A DNA stretch of 37,152 nucleotides, taken from Fibrobacterota bacterium. GTDB lineage: Bacteria; Fibrobacterota; Fibrobacteria; UBA11236. Both the position numbers and the translations under genes were made by a program. The notes below the pieces were generated by a model that saw only the letters and a program-made list of their open reading frames with translations, did not search any database and had not been told where the DNA came from. Below, piece by piece: positions 31,025 through 37,152 of this stretch (the first letter of the stretch is position 1; each line of letters starts with the position of its first letter). The stretch lies in assembly GCA_023249635.1 (NCBI GenBank), contig JAHFCH010000042.1:1-37152 (forward strand), given 5' to 3'.

Positions 31025-33322
31025 ATGTTCGCAAGCTCGTACCCGTCGCGTTACGCGTCGCTCGCCATCGTCGCAGCCGCCGCCCTGGCCGCGCGCGCCG
31101 ACGACGTGGACATCCTGTATGAACGCTTCCGCGTCGAACTCACGGATCGTATCACGGTACCCGATGAAGCGGACGCGCGCGCCTCCATGGCCGGCCTCCG
31201 CGCCGACGGTACCTGGCCTGACGTTGACCTAAGCATCACCGATCAGGTGAACTGGACGCCGCGCATCCAATTGTCGCGCATCGCTTCCCTGTACAAGGCC
31301 TATCTCACCCCGGGCCATGCGTTGGCCGGGAACGCGGCCGTCGCCGCCAAGGCTTCCGCCGCCCTGGACGCCTATATCAAAGCCGATCCGGTTTCCACCA
31401 ATTGGTGGTTCAACGAGATCGGCGCGCAATTGGCCATGGGCCCCGTCATCTACCTGATGGGCGGCAAGCTCACGCCTTCGCAGAAGCAGGGCACGGACCT
31501 CGTCATGGCCCGCTCATGGAAGGATAAGGGCATGACCGGCGAGAACCTGGTTTGGGTCGCGAGCGCCACGGCCTGGCGCGCGGCCTTCAACCATGACGAA
31601 GCCTTGCTTTCCGAAGCCGTCAGGGCCATCGGCAGTACCATTTCCGTCACCACTTCCGAAGGCGTGCAGGCCGATTTCAGCTTTCATCAGCATGGGGCCC
31701 AATTGTATAACGGCGGATACGGAGCGGCCTTCGCCGTGGATGGATGCGCCCTGGCGGCGGATTTCGGCGGGACCAAGTTCGCCTTTGCCGCGGCGCAACT
31801 GGCCGTGTTGCGCGGACTTATGCTCGAGGGCCAGCGTTGGATGGTGCGCGGCGGCATGGTCGACCATTCCGTACGCGGCCGCGAGGTGACGCGCGTGAAC
31901 GCCGGCAGCGCGGGCGCGTTCGCGGATGCCGCTGACAACCTGGCCGGGGCCATCCCGGAAGCGGCCGCCGAGCTCAAGGCCTTCTCGGCCGACATCCGGG
32001 CCCAGCGCGGCTCCAGCGTCACGGGAACGAAGTGGTTCTGGCGCGGGGAGTACCTCGCCTCGCATAGGCCAACGCATATGGTTTCGCTGCGCATGGCCGA
32101 CAAGCATGTACAGGCTTCCGAGATCATCAATCTGGAAGGCCTGCTGAGCACGTACCTCGCCGATGGCGCCACATTGTTCTACCGGAGCGGCCAGGAATAC
32201 ACCGGCATCTTCCCGGTTTGGGATTGGAGCCATATCCCCGGTACCACCACCGCCCACGCGGCCACCACGCCGCGCATGACCAATCCGCCCTTCCCCGGTA
32301 ATGGGGCTTTCGCGGGAGGTACCTCCGATGGTACCTACGGCGCGGCCGTGTTCGCGTACGATAAGCTGGGCGTCAAGGCCCACAAGGCCTGGTTCTTTTT
32401 CGACCGCCAGATGACCGCCTTGGGTGCGGGCATCGAATCGGCGGGAAAGGAACCGGTGCACACCACCCTCAACCAGACCCTGCTCAATGGCGCCGTGGCC
32501 TGCGCCGCCGCGGACGGAAACGTCCGGAGCTTGGCCCCGGGCGCGACCCTGCCCGCCTCCACCCGTTGGGTAATGCACGATCGCATCGGCTATTACCTTC
32601 CCGGTAGCCCCCAGGCAGCGGTCGCCATCGGGCCGGCCACGGGCAATTGGAAGCGCATCAACAACGGGTCCAGCGACGCCGCCGTTACCGAAAACGTTTT
32701 CGGAATCTGGCTGGACCATGGCGAGGCCCCCGCGGGCGCGGGCTATGACTATACCACGGTACTCGATGCCGACGCCGCGGGGATGGCCGCTTACGCGAAG
32801 AACCCCGAAGTGGTGACCCTCTCCAACACGCCCGCCCTGCAGGCCGTGCGCCAGCGTATCCTGGGCGTGACCGGCGCCGCCTTCCACGCCCCAGGTAGCT
32901 TGCAGGTTACCCAGGCTTTCTCGGTGGCCCCTTCGCGGGCCTGCATTCTGCTGATCCGCGAAGGCGATGGGACCTTGACCATCAGCGCGGCGGATCCCGC
33001 CCGCGGGAGCGCGGCCTTGGCCATTCGCATCGACGCGAAGCTGACCGGTCCCGGAGCGGTATGGTCCGAAACGGAGAAGGCCACCAGCCTGGTGTTCGTG
33101 ATGCCGTCGGGGGAGGATAGCGCCGGGGCCACCGTGACGCATACCTACCTGGCGCCAGGAGCGGCCATCGCGCCGCAACGGACGCCGGCGGTAAAGCGGG
33201 AGTCGGGAAAGCGTTTGCGGTTACGGTCGGGGGCAGGCTGGCGTTTCGGGCGGCCGGGCGCGCCGCGTAACAAAACGGTTACGGCTGAGCAGGCGGATGC
33301 GCGGGGCCGCGAAGCGAAGTGA
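31025..33322 (+). CDS. Polysaccharide lyase family 8 protein (secreted; hyaluronate/chondroitin/xanthan lyase type)
   Basis: Start ATG 31025, after GGGGGA at 31015-31020; 765 residues with signal peptide YASLAIVAAAALAARA. The N-terminal alpha/alpha toroid carries the PL8 catalytic triad in register with pneumococcal hyaluronate lyase: Asn174 (GENLVW), His223 (QHGAQLYNGGYG) and Tyr232, with the Asn-His separation 49 and His-Tyr 9. NWWFNEIG and VRGGMVDHSVRGREVTR follow the family. A beta-sandwich region and a short basic C-terminal tail complete it. It cleaves uronate-containing polysaccharides by beta-elimination outside the cell. Substrate is not predictable. It ends 24 bp from convergent queD and contains a perfect GTAAC-N6-GTTAC near its 3' end. 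Confidence 0.92.
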   Translation: MFASSYPSRYASLAIVAAAALAARADDVDILYERFRVELTDRITVPDEADARASMAGLRADGTWPDVDLSITDQVNWTPRIQLSRIASLYKAYLTPGHALAGNAAVAAKASAALDAYIKADPVSTNWWFNEIGAQLAMGPVIYLMGGKLTPSQKQGTDLVMARSWKDKGMTGENLVWVASATAWRAAFNHDEALLSEAVRAIGSTISVTTSEGVQADFSFHQHGAQLYNGGYGAAFAVDGCALAADFGGTKFAFAAAQLAVLRGLMLEGQRWMVRGGMVDHSVRGREVTRVNAGSAGAFADAADNLAGAIPEAAAELKAFSADIRAQRGSSVTGTKWFWRGEYLASHRPTHMVSLRMADKHVQASEIINLEGLLSTYLADGATLFYRSGQEYTGIFPVWDWSHIPGTTTAHAATTPRMTNPPFPGNGAFAGGTSDGTYGAAVFAYDKLGVKAHKAWFFFDRQMTALGAGIESAGKEPVHTTLNQTLLNGAVACAAADGNVRSLAPGATLPASTRWVMHDRIGYYLPGSPQAAVAIGPATGNWKRINNGSSDAAVTENVFGIWLDHGEAPAGAGYDYTTVLDADAAGMAAYAKNPEVVTLSNTPALQAVRQRILGVTGAAFHAPGSLQVTQAFSVAPSRACILLIREGDGTLTISAADPARGSAALAIRIDAKLTGPGAVWSETEKATSLVFVMPSGEDSAGATVTHTYLAPGAAIAPQRTPAVKRESGKRLRLRSGAGWRFGRPGAPRNKTVTAEQADARGREAK
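33267..33282. repeat. Dispersed inverted repeat GTAAC-N6-GTTAC, copy 6 (perfect)
   Basis: Exact copy with spacer AAAACG near the 3' end of the PL8 gene, flanked by C and G (6-bp arms). Here the coding frame is CGT AAC ... GTT ACG, a different offset from copies 2-5. Confidence 0.75.
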
Positions 33323-33346
33323 GGGCGGGAGCGTCGAAAGCCGGCT

Positions 33347-33703
33347 TCAGCCCCGGTATTCCGAGCGGGCCGTACAGGTTTCGTGGAGGATGACGCCGGT
33401 AAGCAGCGGCAATACCGGCTTCAATTGATCCCAGATCCATTTGCAGATGACTTCGGAAGTGGGATTCACCAGGCCGGGCACGTCCTCGTTGAGGAAGCGA
33501 TGATCGAGAGCCTCTTCGATAGGCCGGAAGGCTTGCTTGATATCCGCGAAATCCATCACCCATCCGGTATGGGGGTCGACGGGACCGGTTACTTCAATCT
33601 CGCAGCGGAAGCTATGGCCATGTATGCGCCCGCATTTATGTCCCTTGGGAACGTTCGGCAGGAAATGCGCTGACTCGAACCCGAAGGACTTGTACAACTT
33701 CAT
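33347..33703 (-). CDS. queD: 6-carboxytetrahydropterin synthase (QueD)
   Basis: Makes 6-carboxy-5,6,7,8-tetrahydropterin from dihydroneopterin triphosphate in queuosine/7-deazaguanine synthesis. The 118-residue product from ATG 33703 closely follows E. coli Que[28 protein letters not shown] with zinc ligands His13, His28, His30 and catalytic Cys24, then [36 protein letters not shown] and [15 protein letters not shown] at 33721 would add six residues but neither start has a clear ribosome site. No other queuosine gene is adjacent. Cytosolic. Confidence 0.96.
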   Translation of the reverse strand: MKLYKSFGFESAHFLPNVPKGHKCGRIHGHSFRCEIEVTGPVDPHTGWVMDFADIKQAFRPIEEALDHRFLNEDVPGLVNPTSEVICKWIWDQLKPVLPLLTGVILHETCTARSEYRG

Positions 33704-33751
33704 GGAAACTGGGACGCTCACGGCGGGGGAATTTAACTAATTTCCGGCCCC

Positions 33752-34150
33752 ATGTCCGCTTTCCTCCGCCTTTGCGCCTTTTGGGTTAGCGCCGCCGTTA
33801 CCCTGTCCGCCTGCGCGGGAAACCGCCCGATCCACAGCGCCTCCACCGCGGAGAAATACGCCGTGGAACTGGCCAACGATCTTTGCCAACGCGATTCCGG
33901 CAAACGTCCCTTCCGCACCGGATACATCCCGGCCTCCCTTTCGGGAGATCGATGGCTGTGGGGCTGGCTGGATCCGGCTACCGCGCAGGGCTATTCGGTC
34001 CAGGTATCCTTCCGCGTTGATCGTTCCGAACCCACCGTATCGCTCAGCCTGCATGCCGATGCGCAGCCCGATATGGAAGAGCCGAATGCGCCTTCCCTGT
34101 CCCAACCCGCCGACCCGGCGGTAGTGACCCAGCTTCCCGATCCGGATTAG
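33752..34150 (+). CDS. Small lipoprotein of unknown function
   Basis: This 132-residue protein has the signal LRLCAFWVSAAVTLSACAG with lipobox LSA|C. The mature part includes YAVELANDLCQRDSGKRPF, a WLWGWLDPATAQGYSVQVSFRVD strand-like core, and a Pro/Asp-rich tail. No family is recognised. Divergent from queD (48 bp between starts). Its TAG stop overlaps the stop of the BNR-type gene by 4 bases on the opposite strand. Confidence 0.65.
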   Translation: MSAFLRLCAFWVSAAVTLSACAGNRPIHSASTAEKYAVELANDLCQRDSGKRPFRTGYIPASLSGDRWLWGWLDPATAQGYSVQVSFRVDRSEPTVSLSLHADAQPDMEEPNAPSLSQPADPAVVTQLPDPD

Positions 34151-35682
34151 CGGGCGTCGTTCCTTCCGGATGCAGGACTCACTCTTCCGGCCCCGTCCAC
34201 CCAATCCCCTCCTTCCCGCGTTTCCCTCGCGAACGTCAGCGTACCGCTACGACGCCGTGCAGGCGGAACCCGGCTACCGGGGGCCGCGCGAGCAGGGACC
34301 AGACCGGATGCCGTCACCCGGAACTTCACCAGCATCAAAGGCGAGTCCGGCGGAACGGAATCCGGCTTCGCATCGCGGTTGGCGGCCAGGGTGCGCCAAT
34401 GCAGGGCATAGCGCGCCGTAGGGTCGGGGCCGTAGCCCTGTTCCCAAGCGGTATGCGAAAGCGGATCCGCATCAGCGGCCGCGGCGAAGGATGGATTCGA
34501 GGCCGGTGCCGGCGGAGGCGGCGGTTGCGCGCCGGTGGGCTTCAGGGTGGCCTCGTCGAGAACCCATTCCCCGCTTCCAAACTTGGCGTGGTGCCAGCTC
34601 TGCACCAGCTTGCCATTGCGGACGGCAACCGGTCCGATGGAAATTTCCGACGGGATCGATCCGCCCCCGCCGAAATCCCATTTATAGGTTTTCCACGCGC
34701 TGGCCTGCGCCACCAGCCACCGCTTGTCCGCGGGTGACCAGCGTGCATTGTAAACCTGGCTCACGCCGGTCCCGTCGTATTTGTGGTAGCTCACCACCGC
34801 CCGTCCCTGGGAATCGAACCCGACGGTTTGCGACATATTGATCAGCCCTTGCTTCACTGGCACCGGATCGACGCCGATCCCTATGCTCGACTGTACCACC
34901 GGCAGGCTCGCGATCTCGCCCGCCGCGTTCTCCCAAGCGTTCAAATCCGGACCCTGGCTGCGGAGGTACCCGATGTCATGGCAGGTGGAAGCGTCCGGCG
35001 TATCGCGCCACATGAAAACGAAATGGTAGCGACCATCGGGTCCCAAGACGGGGCCGTTGAAATACGCGTTCACGCTGCCTTCGCTGCCGAACAATGGCTG
35101 TCCCGCATACAACGCCGACCATGTGCGCGCTGTGGGCCGGGAATCGTACGCGTCCGCGTACCAGACGCCGTTGCCGCTGGAACCCTGCCGATAGAAGAAA
35201 TTCAATACGCCTGCCGGTGTGGTGATGAACTCCGGATAGGTTGCGCTGTTTTCCTTGGCCGCGGAAACGAGATTCGGCACTTTTACCAGGGAACCGATGT
35301 CGCCCGCCACGGTGGTTCGGAAATACGTCATGGCGCTGGTATGCATGTTGCCGGCCACATGCAAATGTCCGGCCGCATCCAGAGCCATGGTCACGAAGTT
35401 GTGGCTGTCCCAGCCCACCTGGGTAGGCAGTATCTGGCGGCGGAAGCCCGCCGAGTCGATCTTGCGCGATGCCACCACCAGGTTGTGGCCGGCATCGTAA
35501 TAGGCCAGGTATTGCCTATCGCCCCGGGTGAGGAGATCGAATCCCACCGGGAATCCCGCCGGAACCAGGGAGACTTGGATGGAATCCAAGGCGATCTGGG
35601 CAGGGATCCGGGATGTTGCCGCCATCGCCAGAACGGCGCATACCAAGAACCCGCGCCGGGCCCTCCGGTTCGAATTTGCCAT
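34147..35682 (-). CDS. BNR_4-domain secreted protein (ulvan-lyase PL24/PL25-like)
   Basis: Start ATG 35682 is preceded by GGGGGA, the same leader style as the PL8 gene; an upstream extension to 35772 is unlikely. The 511-residue product has a signal peptide (GFLVCAVLAMAATSRIPA) and a seven-bladed-propeller region with BNR_4 (PF15892) signatures: DSHNFVTMALDAAGHLHVAGNMHTSAMTYFR, ATYPEFITTPAGVLNFFYRQGSSGNG and GPDGRYHFVFMWRDTP. BNR_4 includes PL24/PL25 ulvan lyases; a Pro-rich linker (PPPPPAP) then a Arg-rich C-terminus follow. Likely a polysaccharide lyase or binding protein; substrate uncertain. It is convergent with the small lipoprotein gene. Confidence 0.8.
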   Translation of the reverse strand: MANSNRRARRGFLVCAVLAMAATSRIPAQIALDSIQVSLVPAGFPVGFDLLTRGDRQYLAYYDAGHNLVVASRKIDSAGFRRQILPTQVGWDSHNFVTMALDAAGHLHVAGNMHTSAMTYFRTTVAGDIGSLVKVPNLVSAAKENSATYPEFITTPAGVLNFFYRQGSSGNGVWYADAYDSRPTARTWSALYAGQPLFGSEGSVNAYFNGPVLGPDGRYHFVFMWRDTPDASTCHDIGYLRSQGPDLNAWENAAGEIASLPVVQSSIGIGVDPVPVKQGLINMSQTVGFDSQGRAVVSYHKYDGTGVSQVYNARWSPADKRWLVAQASAWKTYKWDFGGGGSIPSEISIGPVAVRNGKLVQSWHHAKFGSGEWVLDEATLKPTGAQPPPPPAPASNPSFAAAADADPLSHTAWEQGYGPDPTARYALHWRTLAANRDAKPDSVPPDSPLMLVKFRVTASGLVPARAAPGSRVPPARRRSGTLTFARETREGGDWVDGAGRVSPASGRNDAR

Positions 35683-35801
35683 GGATTCCCCCTGCCACCC
35701 CAACGAAAATCTATGGCCGGGCGCGTCGTGCCGCCCCGGGTTTAGCCGGTAACCGCCAAGTATCGTTGACAAAAAAAAGCAACGGGAAGGGCGTTACGGA
35801 A

Positions 35802-37151
35802 TCAGGCCACGCCCAGGGCCCTGAGCCCTTGGACCAGACCCACTGTCAGCACGTAGGCCGCTCCGGTGTACAGCGCCAACTGCAGCGAGGCCAGCTTCCA
35901 GCCTCCGGTCTCATGGCGCGCCACGGCCACGGTGGAGAAGCATTGCAGGGCGATCATGAAGAACAGGATCACGCCCAGCACCGAGGAGATGGTGAACACT
36001 TTTTCGCCCGTGTCCTCGAAGCGCACTTCGGCCATGCGGGCCAGGAGCTTGTCGGCCAACCCCTGGTCGCCTCCGGTATCGTCGATGCGGTACATCAAGG
36101 CCATGGCGCTGACGAAAACCTCGCGCGCCGCGAAGCCGCAAATCATGGCCACGCCGCCGCGCCAGTCCAGGCCCATGGGCCGAGTCACGGGTTCGAGGAA
36201 GCGGCCGAGCTGGGCGGCGTAGGAATGGGTTACCGCCACGTACTCGCTGCCGTCGGCCGCAGGGGCCGGGGTCGCCGCCGCGGCTTCCGGGGTTGCCGTC
36301 GGCGGGACCGCAACGCGGGCCTGGGGTGGCGTATGCGTCAGCACCCACAGCCCTAGGGAAATCACTACGATGGTCATGCCCGCCTTGCGCAGGTATTGTT
36401 CCGCCTTATGGTAGGTGGAAGCCGCCACCACCTTCAGCACCGGTTTACGCAGCGCGGGCAATTCCAGGATGAACCCCGATGCCTCTTTGTTCTTGATGAT
36501 CTTGCTGATAATGGTCGACGCCAAGGCGCCTACGAACAGGCCCGCCAAGTACAGCCCGGTCAAGGCCAGCCCGCCTATCCACGGTTGGCTGCGCGGGGTG
36601 ATGAAGGCCAGCAGCAAGGTGTATACGGGCAAGCGCGCGCTGCAGCTCATCAGGGGGATGATGAAGATGGTGAGATTGCGTTCGTAACGATTGGGGATGG
36701 TGCGGGCGGCCATCATGGCGGGAATGGCGCAGGCATAGCCCGAGAGGAGCGGGACGAAGGATTTTCCGTTGAGCCCGATCTTGGAAAGCGGCTTATCCAC
36801 CAGGGCCGCGCCGCGCGCGAGGTAACCGGAATCCTCCAGGTAGCCCATGGCGAAGAACAGGATCAGGATTTGCGGCAGGAAGACCACCACCGTGCCGACA
36901 CCGCCAACGGCCCCGTCGGCGACCAGGTCGACCAGCCACGAGTTCGGCAGCCAATGCTTGAGCGAGTCGATGCCCCATCCGAAAGCGGCGTCGATGCCGT
37001 CCATGAACGGCGTCGCCAACCAGAAGATGGAAGTGAAGATGACGAACATGGCCAGCAGGAAAATCCCCAGCCCGTACACGGGATGCAAAAGGATGCGATC
37101 GGCGCCGCCCGTGTTGACGGCATTCGCATGGCCGCCCGCCCCCGGCTCCGC
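35802..37151 (-). CDS. feoB: Ferrous iron transport protein B, C-terminal part (5' end outside window)
   Basis: FeoB takes up Fe(II) across the cytoplasmic membrane, driven by its GTPase domain. Visible is the transmembrane half: ADRILLHPVYGLGIFLLAMF, VVFLPQILILFFAMGYLEDSGYLARGA, the Gate segments SGYACAIPAMMAARTI and IPLMSCSARLPVYTLLLAFI (conserved Cys), and a Pro/Ala-rich insertion VPPTATPEAAAATPAPAAD before the last helices. The GTPase domain would lie to the right, beyond base 37152. FeoA is not seen. The frame is open to the window edge, so only the last ~450 residues are present. Confidence 0.95.
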   Translation of the reverse strand, partial: AEPGAGGHANAVNTGGADRILLHPVYGLGIFLLAMFVIFTSIFWLATPFMDGIDAAFGWGIDSLKHWLPNSWLVDLVADGAVGGVGTVVVFLPQILILFFAMGYLEDSGYLARGAALVDKPLSKIGLNGKSFVPLLSGYACAIPAMMAARTIPNRYERNLTIFIIPLMSCSARLPVYTLLLAFITPRSQPWIGGLALTGLYLAGLFVGALASTIISKIIKNKEASGFILELPALRKPVLKVVAASTYHKAEQYLRKAGMTIVVISLGLWVLTHTPPQARVAVPPTATPEAAAATPAPAADGSEYVAVTHSYAAQLGRFLEPVTRPMGLDWRGGVAMICGFAAREVFVSAMALMYRIDDTGGDQGLADKLLARMAEVRFEDTGEKVFTISSVLGVILFFMIALQCFSTVAVARHETGGWKLASLQLALYTGAAYVLTVGLVQGLRALGVA

Positions 37152-37152
37152 G

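Noticed and set aside
31514-33178. 554-residue minus-strand ORF opposite the PL8 gene
   Set aside because: Antisense shadow of a gene with an intact catalytic triad; its composition is Arg/His/Gly-rich with no motif.

Overview
The window is a GC-rich bacterial chromosome segment, most likely from an environmental member of the Fibrobacterota. Two features point there: a TIGR02147-family regulator (24613-23759, minus), a family known mainly from Fibrobacter, is translationally coupled to a lipoprotein whose mature N-terminus (GGTGTDTENN) has the style common in that phylum. Many proteins carry signal peptides or lipoboxes. There is no rRNA, tRNA, CRISPR array, transposase or integrase, so this reads as ordinary chromosome with one unusual accessory stretch.

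Layout. 1-1154: 3' end of ahcY with a strong terminator. 1153-8808: an accessory stretch with a Fic protein beside a long palindrome, a matrixin-type secreted metalloprotease, a Rossmann NAD(P)-binding protein and four proline-rich proteins without recognised full-length family. Three of the four carry a JAMM-like HSHP...SxxD motif and two of those are tandem paralogues. 8988-12233: a very large secreted protein of unknown function. 12401-14283: a cytochrome b561-like membrane protein with YceI, divergent from a DM13-domain protein, which together suggest a periplasmic redox group. 14642-18147 (minus): a FapA/DUF342 - degenerate HD-GYP - outer-membrane protein operon behind a good sigma-70-like promoter. 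18193-22589: priA, an orphan solute-binding lipoprotein and an all-alpha dUTPase-like protein. 22620-24613 (minus): the lipoprotein/TIGR02147 pair with a promoter and overlapping operator. 24614-25034: no gene, but highly structured DNA and a minus-strand terminator. 25035-28663: an NfeD - NfeD - FloA flotillin operon with a fourth membrane-anchored gene. 28773-30841: a small acidic protein, an M18 aminopeptidase and a 68-residue protein. 31025-35682: a PL8 polysaccharide lyase and a BNR_4 (PL24/25-like) protein flanking queD and a small lipoprotein. 35802-end: the C-terminal part of feoB.

The most striking signal is not a gene. A bipartite inverted repeat, GTAAC-N6-GTTAC, occurs six times perfectly and at least twelve more times with one mismatch, nearly always inside genes, in all three reading-frame offsets and often at the cost of TTA or GTA codons that look rare here. 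Chance would give well under one perfect copy. The half-sites are 11 bp (one helical turn) apart, as expected for a dimeric DNA-binding protein. I think it is a genome-wide protein-binding or DNA-marking site; its reader is not in this window. The second most interesting item is the proline-rich JAMM-like cluster next to Fic and the secreted metalloprotease, which could be an effector or polymorphic-toxin-like locus.
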